In this document: piece after piece, positions 36,391 through 45,497 of the stretch
Layout of the letters: each line of letters opens with the position of its first letter
Numbering within the stretch: position 1 is the first letter of the stretch
From: Caballeronia humi
GTDB lineage: Bacteria; Pseudomonadota; Gammaproteobacteria; Burkholderiales; Burkholderiaceae
Assembly (NCBI RefSeq): GCF_001544475.1
Contig: NZ_FCNW02000012.1
Span: forward strand, 62,001 to 126,000
Direction of reading: 5' to 3'
DNA length: 64,000 bases
The notes under the pieces: model-generated
Told to the model about the DNA's origin: nothing
The model's database searches: none
What the model saw: only the letters and a program-made list of their open reading frames with translations
Position numbers and translations under genes: made by a program

Positions 36391-37869
36391 ATGCGCAACA
36401 AGTACGCCCTGTTCTGGATGTGGATGTTCCTGTTCCCTCTCGCCCTCGACTTCAAGGGCGCGGAAACGGGCAGCAAGGTTCTGCAGGTTCTCCTCGTGCT
36501 TCCGGCCATCGCGGGCGGCATCGCGCTGTTGCTCATCGCGCCGCACTTCGCGCGCCGCTCGAAACTCCGCAAGTTCGTCACCGCCGCACTGCTCCTGACG
36601 ATCGTCGGCAGCGCGGTCACGCAGGTTCTGCAAGGCAACGACTTCGGCAACTATCTGCGCGTGCTGCTGCCCTTTCTCCTGATGCTGCTCGGCTACTTCG
36701 TCGCCTGCCATCCGTGGAATCAGGACCGCCTCGAACAGATCGAAAAGATCATGTTCTGGTCGATGGTCGTCTCGCTCTTCTTCAGCTTTGCCTACGGCAT
36801 GGCAACGGGCGGCAGCCTCGAGAACGTGCGCTTCCGGATCGTGTCGGTCACGTTCCTCTGCCTGCAGGGGCTGCTGCTGCATGAATTCGTCGTCGCGAAA
36901 CGGCTGACGAAGGTATCGGTCGCGCTCTTTCTCGTGACGATCGTCATCGAATTGCTGAGCGTGACGCGCAGCCTCCTCGTCGGCACGGTGCTGCTGTTCG
37001 CGTTCGCGACCTGGATCGCGTCGCCTTCGCTCAAGAGCCTGATCAAGTCGAGCGCGCGCGCCGTGATGATCGGCGTGCTGCTCGGCGGCATGACGCTCGC
37101 CGCCGCCGCGTTTTTCCCGACCGTCGCTGAACACTGGTCGCAGCGCATCTTTTTCTCGTCCGCGACCGAGTCGGGCCGCGATCCGACGACCGTCACGCGC
37201 CTCGCCGAAATGAAAGACCAGTACGACCAGACGACGTCGTCGACGGTGTCGCTCCTGGCGGGCATGGGCTACGGCCACAACTACCGCTACTCGCCCACGT
37301 ATCTGCCCGAACTCGCCGGCCAGATGAGCGCGAAGGATTTCTACGCGATCAAGGAATGGGCGGCCGGGCATAACTTCTGGGTCTATCAGTTGTTCGCGGG
37401 CGGCATCCTGTTCGGCATCGGGCTGCCGCTCGCCGTGCTGTTCGCACTCTGGCGCGGCTCGCAGGCGTATCGCGCATGGCGACGCAGCGCGCCCGACGTG
37501 CTGTATCTCCCGGTGCTCGGGCGCGCGCTGCTCGTGCTTGCCGCCCTGCCCGCGACGTCGGTCGGCGGCAATCCGCTCGGCAACCGCTTCTCGGGCCTCG
37601 TGTTCGGCGTGGCGCTCGGACTGCTGGTCGCAAGCTACGCACGCATCGCCCACGCGATGCGCCTTCGCGCCACCAGCAACCCCGCGATGCAGCGCCATCC
37701 GATATTCGGCCACGACCTCGGCCCCATGGACCCCGGCATGCGCCCGCACAATCCACACGACGACGTCGAGCTTCTCCCGCCCCATCCGGCGGCGGTGCCG
37801 TCGCTCACGCATGATCATGGCCGTGAGAAGCCGCCTTCCGGCACGAGCACGCTCGCACCGCTTGCCTGA
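36391..37869 (+). CDS. Wzy-like polysaccharide polymerase / O-antigen ligase family
   Basis: This 492-residue membrane protein has about 10-12 helices and one large hydrophilic loop (around residues 245-330), which is the layout of Wzy polymerases and WaaL-type ligases. Charged loop segments such as TVTRLAEMKDQYDQTTSS and LAGMGYGHNYRYSPTY lie in that loop. The region KEWAAGHNFWVYQLFAGGILFGIG carries a histidine typical of Wzy_C proteins. The last 65 residues are polar and Pro/His rich, probably cytoplasmic. It is the only polymerase candidate in the window and probably joins EPS repeat units in the periplasm. Confidence 0.75.
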   Translation: MRNKYALFWMWMFLFPLALDFKGAETGSKVLQVLLVLPAIAGGIALLLIAPHFARRSKLRKFVTAALLLTIVGSAVTQVLQGNDFGNYLRVLLPFLLMLLGYFVACHPWNQDRLEQIEKIMFWSMVVSLFFSFAYGMATGGSLENVRFRIVSVTFLCLQGLLLHEFVVAKRLTKVSVALFLVTIVIELLSVTRSLLVGTVLLFAFATWIASPSLKSLIKSSARAVMIGVLLGGMTLAAAAFFPTVAEHWSQRIFFSSATESGRDPTTVTRLAEMKDQYDQTTSSTVSLLAGMGYGHNYRYSPTYLPELAGQMSAKDFYAIKEWAAGHNFWVYQLFAGGILFGIGLPLAVLFALWRGSQAYRAWRRSAPDVLYLPVLGRALLVLAALPATSVGGNPLGNRFSGLVFGVALGLLVASYARIAHAMRLRATSNPAMQRHPIFGHDLGPMDPGMRPHNPHDDVELLPPHPAAVPSLTHDHGREKPPSGTSTLAPLA

Positions 37870-37915
37870 CACGACGTGGCCCCGCGCGACGCCTTGATGA
37901 GAGACTGACCGGCAC

Positions 37916-39127
37916 ATGCACATGAAGATCCTCCATCTGCTGTCGACCATCGACCCTCGCGCGGGCGGCCCCACCGAGGGCGTTCGCCAGAGCGGCCTCA
38001 GCCTGAAGTCGATGGGGCACGAAGTCGAAGTCGTGACCCTCGACGATCCCCACGCGCCCTGGCTCGCGACGTTTCCGCTGACGGTGCATGCGCTCGGCCC
38101 GTCGAAGGGCAACTACGGCATGTGCCCGCGCCTCGTGCCGTGGCTGCGCGAACACGCGTCGCGCTTCGATGCGGTGATCGTCAACGGTCTCTGGCAGTAC
38201 CACAGCTACGGGACGTGGAAGGCGCTGCGCGGTATCGGCGTGCCGTACTACGTGTTTCCGCACGGCATGCTCGATCCGTGGTTCAAGCGCACATATCCGC
38301 TCAAGCATCTGAAGAAATGGCTCTACTGGCCGTGGGCCGAGTATCGCGTGCTGCGCGACGCCGAGCGCGTGCTCTTCACCGCAGAGGAAGAGCGCGTGCT
38401 GGCGCGAGAATCGTTCAGTCTCTATCGCGCGAACGAGGAAGTCGTCGCGTTCGGCACGAATCCGCCGCCCACCGACGCCTCTGCATTGCGCGCGCATTTT
38501 CTTGCGCAGTATCCGCAGCTTGCGGGCAAGCGCCTGATCCTCTTCCTCGGCCGCATTCATGAGAAGAAAGGATGCGACCTGCTGATCGAAGCGTTCGCCT
38601 CCGTGCGCGATTTCGATCCGAGAGCGCATCTCGTGATGGCCGGTCCCGACGGCGGCGAATGGCAAGCGCAATTGCAGACGCTCGCGGAAAAGCTGGGCAT
38701 CGCGGACCGCATCACGTGGACCGGCATGCTCGGCGGCGACATGAAGTGGGGCGCGTTCCATGCGAGCGATGCGTTCGCGCTGCCGTCGCATCAGGAGAAC
38801 TTCGGGATCGCGGTGGCGGAGGCGCTCGGCTGCTCGCTGCCGGTGCTGATCTCCGACAAGGTCAACATCTGGCGCGAGGTGCAGACGGACGGCGCGGGGA
38901 TCGTCGGGACGGACACGGTCGAGGGTGCGGCCAACATGCTGCGCGCCTGGCTGACGATGCACCCCGCCGATGCCGCGAAGATGCGCACGCAGGCGCTTGC
39001 GACGTTCACGAAGCGCTTCACCGTCGATGCGATGTCGCATGATCTCGTGCGCGTGCTGCGGCAAGGTGCGCTGAATCGAAACGCCGCGTTCGCGGAGCGG
39101 CCGCGAACGGCGTCTGTCGAGCGCTAA
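37916..39127 (+). CDS. Glycosyltransferase family 4 protein
   Basis: This 403-residue GT-B enzyme has the N-terminus MKILHLLSTIDPRAGGPTEGVRQ, the acceptor segment VFPHGMLDPWFKR and the donor segments ILFLGRIHEKKGCDLLIEAF and FALPSHQENFGIAVAEALGCSLPV with the EX7E pair. The HGMLDPW segment is common in EPS glycosyltransferases of colanic-acid and cepacian-type clusters. The ATG at 37922 is an alternative start two codons in. It lies 46 bases after the polymerase gene and is probably co-transcribed with it. Confidence 0.9.
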   Translation: MHMKILHLLSTIDPRAGGPTEGVRQSGLSLKSMGHEVEVVTLDDPHAPWLATFPLTVHALGPSKGNYGMCPRLVPWLREHASRFDAVIVNGLWQYHSYGTWKALRGIGVPYYVFPHGMLDPWFKRTYPLKHLKKWLYWPWAEYRVLRDAERVLFTAEEERVLARESFSLYRANEEVVAFGTNPPPTDASALRAHFLAQYPQLAGKRLILFLGRIHEKKGCDLLIEAFASVRDFDPRAHLVMAGPDGGEWQAQLQTLAEKLGIADRITWTGMLGGDMKWGAFHASDAFALPSHQENFGIAVAEALGCSLPVLISDKVNIWREVQTDGAGIVGTDTVEGAANMLRAWLTMHPADAAKMRTQALATFTKRFTVDAMSHDLVRVLRQGALNRNAAFAERPRTASVER

Positions 39128-39149
39128 AAACCCGCCGGGGCGGGTTTTT
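39126..39149. terminator. Bidirectional terminator
   Basis: The inverted repeat AAAAACCCGCC (39126-39136 with 39139-39149) is bounded by A and T runs. It overlaps the plus-strand stop codon and lies nine bases from the stop of the convergent GMC oxidoreductase gene. Confidence 0.9.
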
Positions 39150-39157
39150 CTTCGTGC

Positions 39158-40894
39158 TTATTTCTTCCCCATCTCCAGCGCCAGATCAGAAGGCATGTGC
39201 AGCGTCGATGCCGCGAACGGCAGCGGCTCTTCCTGCTGCTGATGTTCAGCGGCTCCGATTGGCGTCACCGTCGCGCCGACTTCCCCGCTTTTCAACGCAT
39301 ACGCGATGTGCTCGGACAGACGCAGCGTCATCGCGGCGATCGTGATGGTCGGGAAGTTGGCGCCCACCGTCGGAAACACCGAGCTGCCGGCAATGTAGAA
39401 GTTGCTCATGCCATGCACCTTGCAGTTCCGGTCGACGACGCCTTCCTTCGGCGAATCGTGCATGCGCGTCGTGCCCATGTGATGCCACGTCCCTTCGAGC
39501 TGCGCGGGCCACGGCTTGCCTTCGAGCGGTTCATCGAGCTCCACATCGGCGACGCCGCCGCGCTGCAGTTCGTCGGCGATCAGCGCGACGGTGCGATCGA
39601 ACGTGCGCTTCACCAGTTCCGTCACCTGCCAGTCCACCTTCACACGATTGAGACCGAGACTGTCCTTCTTCTCCGAAAGCGTCACGCGGCTGTCGCGGTT
39701 CGGCTCGGCTTCGACGATCGTCTGGATCTTCACCTCGGTGATGAGCGGGCGCGGCTGCAATAGCCGCGCAAGACCGAAGCACGCGGTATCGACCGGATGC
39801 GCCATCATCTGCAAGACGTCCGCCGAGAAGTTCCAGCCAGGCTGGTCCTTGCCGAGCAGCGCCTGCTTGCAACGGATCAACGCTTCCGAGCCCTTCGTGT
39901 TTTCGCCACGAAACACCGAGTAGAACCACGAGCGCGCGTTGAGCAGCTTCTCGCGTTCGAGCACGTCCTTCGTCAACGCGAACTGCGACGAGATGAACGT
40001 CCCGTGCGCCGCGACGGCCGTGTTCTGGTAGTGATACTTGATGTCGTAGAGCTTGTTACGCGCCCACTGCTTCCTGAAGTTCACCTTCGCCGACATGATG
40101 CGCGGATGGTCCATGAAGTAGCGGCCCACGAGATCGTTGCCGTTGCCAAGACCGGCAGCGTGCACCTTGTTCGACGAGAGCAGCAGCCGCGCATTCTCGA
40201 TGCCGCCCGTCGCCAGCACGAAGACTTTCGCCTTCATCGAGAAGCGTCGCCCGGAGAGCGTGCCGACGTCGATCTGCGTGACCTCTCTGGCCGCGCGGTC
40301 GGTGTCGATGTTCAAAGCGTTCGCATGCAAAAAAACGCGCACGTACCGCGCCTTTTCCAGATCCTCGCGATACTCCCTGCCGAAGCGCACCGGCGGGCTG
40401 AACTGCGAAATCGTGTCGCGCACCTTGCCGCTCGGGAACGGATGGCGCCGCACATCGTTACGATGAATCGCCGCTTCCCAGTACGCCGGCTCGAAGTTGT
40501 TCTCGCCGAGCTTGAGCAGCGCATGCGTGCGCGCGTAGTACGGGCGCAATTCGTCGAGGCCGAAGGGCCAGCCGCTGTCCTTCACCCAGTCGCGCTTGTC
40601 GAAGTCCCACGAATCTAGCGGACGGCACCAGCCGCCCCAGCAGTTGCTGCTGCCGCCAAGATAGCGGCTGCGGCAGCCGTCGGCGAACTCATATGGCACG
40701 CCGACGTTTTCACCGCGATACAGGTCGCGCGTCTCGGAATCTGGCTTGAGGCCGCCGCTTTCGAGCATGCACGTGTCGATGCCCAGCTTTTCCATTTCGC
40801 GGGCGAGCGTGATTCCCGCCACCCCCGCGCCGATGATGCATACCGTGGTCTCTATGACTGCCCGATCTTCTACTCTTCGGCTGTCGATGAACAT
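39158..40894 (-). CDS. GMC family FAD-dependent oxidoreductase
   Basis: This 578-residue flavoprotein has the N-terminal FAD-binding motif CIIGAGVAGITLAREME (residues 19-35), the flavin loop YLGGSSNCWGGWCRPLDSWDF, the middle segment VFVLATGGIENARLLL, and a C-terminal block WHHMGTTRMHDSPKEGVVD...NFYIAGSSVFPTVGANFPT. This C-terminal block is the GMC_oxred_C signature with the catalytic His pair. There is no signal peptide, so it acts in the cytoplasm or at the membrane. Its substrate is unknown. Its place among EPS genes suggests oxidation of a sugar or lipid-linked intermediate, which is inference. Confidence 0.88.
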   Translation of the reverse strand: MFIDSRRVEDRAVIETTVCIIGAGVAGITLAREMEKLGIDTCMLESGGLKPDSETRDLYRGENVGVPYEFADGCRSRYLGGSSNCWGGWCRPLDSWDFDKRDWVKDSGWPFGLDELRPYYARTHALLKLGENNFEPAYWEAAIHRNDVRRHPFPSGKVRDTISQFSPPVRFGREYREDLEKARYVRVFLHANALNIDTDRAAREVTQIDVGTLSGRRFSMKAKVFVLATGGIENARLLLSSNKVHAAGLGNGNDLVGRYFMDHPRIMSAKVNFRKQWARNKLYDIKYHYQNTAVAAHGTFISSQFALTKDVLEREKLLNARSWFYSVFRGENTKGSEALIRCKQALLGKDQPGWNFSADVLQMMAHPVDTACFGLARLLQPRPLITEVKIQTIVEAEPNRDSRVTLSEKKDSLGLNRVKVDWQVTELVKRTFDRTVALIADELQRGGVADVELDEPLEGKPWPAQLEGTWHHMGTTRMHDSPKEGVVDRNCKVHGMSNFYIAGSSVFPTVGANFPTITIAAMTLRLSEHIAYALKSGEVGATVTPIGAAEHQQQEEPLPFAASTLHMPSDLALEMGKK

Positions 40895-41327
40895 GCCCCG
40901 TGCTCCCTCTCTCTCGTGCTCAGCGATTCGCCCGGTTCATGACCGATTCCCTCGATCGAACCCGTCCGCTGTCGCGATCCACAATCGAAACGCCGACTCC
41001 GGCCACTGTCCCTTCGATACCGCTCGACGCGGCAGGACTCGTGCAGGATTCGAACGTCGTCATCGGTTCCCTGCGATGCATGCGACACAAGCGTGGCTTG
41101 CGCGCGGCAGCGAGAACCCACGTGCGTTGTCCCCCAAGAATATTCGGCCCAGAAGAAATGGCTGGTCCGCCAAACTGGCAGCCTGTACAGCCAAGCTATT
41201 CGTCTCTTCCGTCACCCCGAAATGGCGACAAGGATGCGCCCGTCCTTTGACCGCGGTTTGCATCCGTGATTGCTTGTTATGAACTGAGAGTCATGCACTT
41301 AAGCGATGCATTCAGCGACGCAGTTTC
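40895..41327. other. Non-coding gap upstream of the GMC oxidoreductase
   Basis: This 433 bp stretch lies between two minus-strand genes. It is likely to hold the GMC gene promoter. I see no hairpin, repeat or credible small gene in it. Confidence 0.4.
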
Positions 41328-41960
41328 TCAAGCGGTAAAGCGCTTCTTGATGAATCGCACCGGATTGCCGCCGTACACGCCTTCCGCTTCGAGCGACCGG
41401 TGCACGACCGACATCGGCGTGACGACGGCCGAGCGGCCGATCGTGACGCCCATCTGTACGACGCATTTCGACGTGATCCACACACCGTCCTCGATGACGA
41501 TCGGCGCGACCTTCAGGTCCATGTTGCCCGCCACGTCGTGCGATCCCGTCGTGAGAAACACGCCTTGCGAGATGCAAACGTTGGAGCCGATGCGAAGCGT
41601 TGTCTGGTTGTAGATCCATGCATCGACACCGAACCAGCAGTTGTCGCCGACTTGGAGATTCCATGGCGCCTTCACGCGGACCGGATGCGGCATGCGGCAG
41701 TTGCGCCCGATGCGTGCGCCGAATGCGCGCAGCAGCGCGATGCGCACGGACGAGAGCGGGATCAGCTTGTTGTTGATGATGCAGGCTTCGAGGAAGAACC
41801 ACGCGAGTTCGGTGACGAAGCCGCGTCGGGCGACGAAGTTGCCGGGGCCGGCGAGCGACAAATCGATCACCTTGCCCGGCGCGCCGACGCTCGGACTCTG
41901 CGGCGCACTTTCGGTGCTGCCTGCCTGGCCGACGCAATCTTCGCCAATTGCCCTGTCCAT
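41328..41960 (-). CDS. wcaF: WcaF-like serine/hexapeptide acetyltransferase
   Basis: This protein of about 210 residues is built on left-handed beta-helix hexapeptide repeats: GARIGRNCRMPHPVRVKAPW, VGDNCWFGVDAWIYNQ, IGSNVCISQGVFLTTGSHD, and IEDGVWITSKCVVQMGVTIG. The catalytic histidine is probably in TTGSHDV. The pattern matches colanic acid acetyltransferases (WcaF) that use acetyl-CoA in the cytoplasm. I chose ATG 41960. The frame is open to an ATG at 42083 with AAAGGT upstream, which would add 41 residues of atypical composition. It probably O-acetylates a sugar of the EPS unit. Confidence 0.82.
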   Translation of the reverse strand: MDRAIGEDCVGQAGSTESAPQSPSVGAPGKVIDLSLAGPGNFVARRGFVTELAWFFLEACIINNKLIPLSSVRIALLRAFGARIGRNCRMPHPVRVKAPWNLQVGDNCWFGVDAWIYNQTTLRIGSNVCISQGVFLTTGSHDVAGNMDLKVAPIVIEDGVWITSKCVVQMGVTIGRSAVVTPMSVVHRSLEAEGVYGGNPVRFIKKRFTA

Positions 41961-42305
41961 TTGCCCGATCCCCGCGTGATTGCCGTGGTCCGCGCCGTAG
42001 CGCGACTCATGCACTTGCGAATGCTCTTTAGCACTGTACTCAAGGGACGTTTCTTGACGGGCAAGTCGCCTCTGATTGGTCATTTGAACCGACCTTTGGT
42101 GATCCGATTATCTGCGAAGCGTGCGCCAGCCCGCGTGCGCTACAGCACGAATGGCCGCACGGGAAAGACTTTTGGCGGTAGCAGCCGGGCACTCGGAATA
42201 TGCTGTTTTCAGGGTCGCGCGCATCGTCTGACGTGAAAGCATTCCGGCGCTGAAACCGCCCGGCGACACCATCGATTTAAGCAAGCATGCACTGGAGAGC
42301 ACCAC
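41961..42305. promoter_or_regulatory. Divergent region between wcaF and the small exported protein gene
   Basis: This roughly 345 bp stretch carries the promoters of two divergent genes, and possibly the first 41 codons of wcaF if the upstream start is used. An octamer GGCGGTAG (42174-42181) equals the ops core of enteric RfaH targets, but a single octamer is expected by chance here. Confidence 0.3.
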
Positions 42306-42731
42306 ATGGCACGCACGATTCGTTCGACGTTTCATCCGCTGATCGCGGCGCTTTGCCTGCCTGCTGCACTGCTCTGCGCGCAGGGCGTGGAGGCGGCCCC
42401 GCTCGGCGATGGCGGCAACGCCGCGGAGCTCGACATGCTCGGCGGCCCGCGGACCTACGCGGACCCGTACGGCACACCGGCTACGGCCAAACGTGGCGCG
42501 ACTGCGAATGCACAGGCGACGCAGGCTTCCACGCCGACCGAAAAGATGCTCGCGCAGCAGGACGGCATGGTGCCGCAAGGCGGCCGCGTGCAATTGCGGC
42601 CGCTCGCGCGCAATCGCGATGCGAAACTGATGCAGACGCCGGATGGTGCCGCGGCAGCGCTCTATCAGTCGCCGGGCGGCAAGCCGGCTGCGCCTGCGAA
42701 GCCCAGGGAGATTTACAAGTCGCCCTGGTGA
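42306..42731 (+). CDS. Small exported protein of unknown function
   Basis: This 141-residue protein has a clear Sec signal peptide (basic MARTIRSTFHP, hydrophobic LIAALCLPAALLCAQG, cleavage near VEA-AP about residue 31). The mature 110 residues are Ala/Pro/Gly/Gln rich and probably disordered, with no cysteines and no recognisable domain. The C-terminus is KPREIYKSPW. GAGAGC lies upstream of the ATG. It is flanked by wcaF (divergent) and wcaI (convergent), so it may be a periplasmic accessory of this EPS cluster, but I do not recognise the family. Confidence 0.75.
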   Translation: MARTIRSTFHPLIAALCLPAALLCAQGVEAAPLGDGGNAAELDMLGGPRTYADPYGTPATAKRGATANAQATQASTPTEKMLAQQDGMVPQGGRVQLRPLARNRDAKLMQTPDGAAAALYQSPGGKPAAPAKPREIYKSPW

Positions 42732-42800
42732 GGGCGCGGGGACATGCCGTTGCGTTATGGGCACGATCATGTGCTCGGCGGCCTGAAACATCGTCATTGG

Positions 42801-42825
42801 AAAAGCGCTGGCCGACGGCCAGCGC
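42801..42825 (-). terminator. Terminator of the EPS core operon
   Basis: On the minus strand, GCGCTGGCC (complement of 42817-42825) pairs with 42805-42813 around a three-base loop and is followed by TTTT. It lies nine bases after the wcaI stop and ends the operon running from manC. Confidence 0.85.
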
Positions 42826-42833
42826 CCTGAACG

Positions 42834-44162
42834 TCAGTCCACCTTCTCCACACGCAGGATCACCGGCCGCTCGCTGACCTTGGCGAACGGCCGCTCGCCG
42901 GCGTCGACGGTCCGCGCATCGGCGGCATCCGTCGAAGGCTGAGTCTCGACCAGTTCCGTCAGCTTCTCGTCCAGCCGCGTGAATACCGCGAGCGGCGCCA
43001 GGCGCTCCTGCGCGAAGCGCCGTCCTTCCGCGCCGAAGTTCGCGCGCAATTCGGGATCGGCGACGAGCATCTCGATCGCCTCGGCAAGCCTGTCGACGTT
43101 CTCCGGCTGCACAACGACACCGCGCGTCGTCACGGCATCGAAGAGTTCCGTGCCGGGCTGCGCCATCGCGATCACCGCACGCGCGCTCGCGAACATGCCG
43201 GTCAGCTTCGAAGGCATCACGAGATCCGCGACATCGCCGCGTTGCGGCAGGACGTGCATGTCCGCGAGATTGAGCAGTTCGTTCAGACGTTCGAGCGGCT
43301 GCAGACACAGGAAGCGGACGTTGGGCAGCGTCGCGCAGCGCGTCTGCAACTGCGCTTTCGTCGCGCCGTTGCCGCAGAACACGAACACGATGTCCTCGCG
43401 ATCGGCCATGCGCGCCGCCGTCTCGGCTAGCACTTCGAGCCCTTGCTTCGCGCCCATGTTGCCCGAATAGAGCACGACCATCGTATGCTCGCCGATGTTC
43501 AGCTCGCGACGAAAAGCGCTGCGCCGATCGAGCGGGAAGATCGCCGTCGTATCGACCCAGTTCGGCAGGTGAAACGTTTTCGCGATCGCGACGCCTTTTT
43601 TCGCCGCGCGCCCGATCATCTTCTCCGAGATCGACGAGACCACGTCGAAGCGCTGCATCAGCCAGCGCTCGACGGCGAGCGCCGCGCGGCCCGCGCGTTC
43701 GTTTTTGAGCAAGCCGAGATCGAAGGCGGCATCGACTTCGAAGTCCTGGATGTGCAGCCACGACTGCGCGCCCGTGATGCGCGAAATCGCAAGCGCGGCG
43801 GGAGCGTTCAAGAGGCTCGGGGCGATGGTCATCACGACCTGCGGACGCCAGCGCAGATGCGACATCATCGCGGGCAGCGACGCCGCCGCGAACGAGGCGA
43901 GATGCAGGATCCGCTTGAGGCCGCTCGGACGCCTGGGCACCCACAACGGCGCGCGCCAGAGCTGCACGCCGCGCAGCGTCTCGCGACGTCCGCGCCAGCC
44001 TGAAAAGCCCTCCGCGACCTTCCATTCCGGGTAATACGGCGGCGCGCACACCACGCGCACGTCGTGACCGAGTGCGGCCAGCGCCTCGGCCATTTCAGCC
44101 GTGTATTTACCCGTTCCCGTTAACTCGGGCGCGTAGTTGAGCCCGTAGATAAGAATTTTCAT
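42834..44162 (-). CDS. wcaI: WcaI-type glycosyltransferase
   Basis: This 442-residue GT4 enzyme begins MKILIYGLNYAPELTGTGKYT, followed by VVCAPPYYPEWKV, which are hallmarks of colanic acid WcaI (a fucosyl/colanosyl-type transferase). The donor half has VVLYSGNMGAKQGLEVLAE, VFCGNGATKAQLQ, and a modified end LPQRGDVADLVMPSKLTGMFASARAVIAM in place of the EX7E signature, as in WcaI/WbuB proteins. GAGGGACC is upstream of the ATG. It is the last gene of the minus-strand core operon. Confidence 0.88.
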   Translation of the reverse strand: MKILIYGLNYAPELTGTGKYTAEMAEALAALGHDVRVVCAPPYYPEWKVAEGFSGWRGRRETLRGVQLWRAPLWVPRRPSGLKRILHLASFAAASLPAMMSHLRWRPQVVMTIAPSLLNAPAALAISRITGAQSWLHIQDFEVDAAFDLGLLKNERAGRAALAVERWLMQRFDVVSSISEKMIGRAAKKGVAIAKTFHLPNWVDTTAIFPLDRRSAFRRELNIGEHTMVVLYSGNMGAKQGLEVLAETAARMADREDIVFVFCGNGATKAQLQTRCATLPNVRFLCLQPLERLNELLNLADMHVLPQRGDVADLVMPSKLTGMFASARAVIAMAQPGTELFDAVTTRGVVVQPENVDRLAEAIEMLVADPELRANFGAEGRRFAQERLAPLAVFTRLDEKLTELVETQPSTDAADARTVDAGERPFAKVSERPVILRVEKVD

Positions 44163-44297
44163 ATGGTCCCTCGCCCGACTGTCGCACCGTCGCCCTCGCA
44201 TCGTGATACGGGACGATCGAGCGCTCGCCTGCGGACCGGCAATGCATCCGTATGGCCTTTCTGTGTTGCGGTACCGCGTGTTCTCCTATAGAGGAAA

Positions 44298-45497
44298 TCA
44301 ATGATTCAGCATCAGCGCGCAGCCCCGCGCGATGTTCGCCGCAGCCGACGGCGGATCGAAATGGTTGATCACGTCGACACAGCGCCGCGCGACACCCTCG
44401 GTATCGGCGAATGCTTCGAGACCTTTGAGCATCGTGCGTTGCAGCGCCGGCACGTCGCCCGCAGGGAACGCGTAGCCGCTGACGCCGTCGATCACGAGTT
44501 CCGGCACGCAGCCGCAGCTCTCGCTCACGATGACCGGGCAGCCGTGGCTCAGCGCTTCGTTCGTGACGAGACCCCACGGTTCGCTCACGCTCGGCAGCAC
44601 CATGCAGGTAGCGCCGAAATATTCGCGCGAGAGCGGCGCGTCCTGCAGGCTGCCGAGGAAATACACCGAATCGGAGAGACCGATATCGACGGCTTTCTGC
44701 TTGAGCTGATCGCCCATCGGACCTGTGCCGACGATGCGCAGCGTCGCCGCGGGAATGAGTTGCTTCACGCCCGCGAACGCATCGAGCAACGTGCCGATGC
44801 CCTTCTCTTCCGACAGCCGCCCGACGAACACGAACACCGGCGCGCCGCCCTTGCGATAGTGCACGCGGTCCGCAATCGCCGTCTCCGGCGAGAACGAGCG
44901 CGGCAGCGCCGCGGCCTGGCACGGAATGAAGATCTTGTCCTGCTTCGCGCCGAGCGACATCAGATACTCGCGGCTGCGCGTGCCGAATGCGAAGTAGCCA
45001 TCGCACAGCGAGAAGAACACGCGCTTTGGAATCGACGTCAGCATGCGGCGCGGCCGGTCGCGGCCGGTCGAATCGCAGAACACCGCGCGACGCTTGCCCG
45101 TCACGATGCACGCGATCATCATCGCCCAGTACTCGGGACGGTGATAACCCGGCAGCACGACGAGATCGGACTTCGCCTTCAACACTTCCCACGTGAGGCG
45201 CGCCGTCATGCGCCAGGTGGGCACGTCTTCATAGCATCCGTTGTAGAGCTTCTTCATCGGATAGCGGTGAAACGAATAATCGACATCCGAGAAGCCGAGA
45301 CGGTCATGCTCCGTATCGGCGATCTGCACCATCGAATAGCGAATCGAACCGGACCCCGAGATATTGTGCAGCGCGGAGAGCACCGCGCCCTTGTGGCGAG
45401 ACCACACGACGTTATGAAAGATCGTGACCGACGAAGTCATTTTTTTGGCTTCCCTGGAAGTGGGACGCTTTACGTCCGCGTTCAGGTGCGTGCTCAT
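44298..45497 (-). CDS. Glycosyltransferase family 4 protein
   Basis: This 399-residue GT-B enzyme has the acceptor-side region VVLPGYHRPEYWAMMIACI and FCDSTGRDRPRRM. The donor side has VFVGRLSEEKGIGTLLDAFA, RIVGTGPMGDQLKQKAVDIG and LPSVSEPWGLVTNEALSHGCPVIVSESCG with both catalytic glutamates. The start overlaps the fcl stop by four bases (ATGA), so it is translated with the GDP-fucose genes. It could be a fucosyl- or mannosyltransferase, but the sugar is not determinable. Confidence 0.9.
   Translation of the reverse strand: MSTHLNADVKRPTSREAKKMTSSVTIFHNVVWSRHKGAVLSALHNISGSGSIRYSMVQIADTEHDRLGFSDVDYSFHRYPMKKLYNGCYEDVPTWRMTARLTWEVLKAKSDLVVLPGYHRPEYWAMMIACIVTGKRRAVFCDSTGRDRPRRMLTSIPKRVFFSLCDGYFAFGTRSREYLMSLGAKQDKIFIPCQAAALPRSFSPETAIADRVHYRKGGAPVFVFVGRLSEEKGIGTLLDAFAGVKQLIPAATLRIVGTGPMGDQLKQKAVDIGLSDSVYFLGSLQDAPLSREYFGATCMVLPSVSEPWGLVTNEALSHGCPVIVSESCGCVPELVIDGVSGYAFPAGDVPALQRTMLKGLEAFADTEGVARRCVDVINHFDPPSAAANIARGCALMLNH

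Noticed and set aside
41961-42083. N-terminal extension of the WcaF-like protein from ATG 42083.
   Set aside because: It is possible because AAAGGT lies upstream, but the 41 residues have unusual composition and no counterpart that I know in WcaF proteins. The shorter start is preferred.
42174-42181. GGCGGTAG, the core of the ops/JUMPstart element used by RfaH.
   Set aside because: A single octamer is expected by chance in a GC-rich window of this size. The rest of JUMPstart is absent and it precedes only a short gene.
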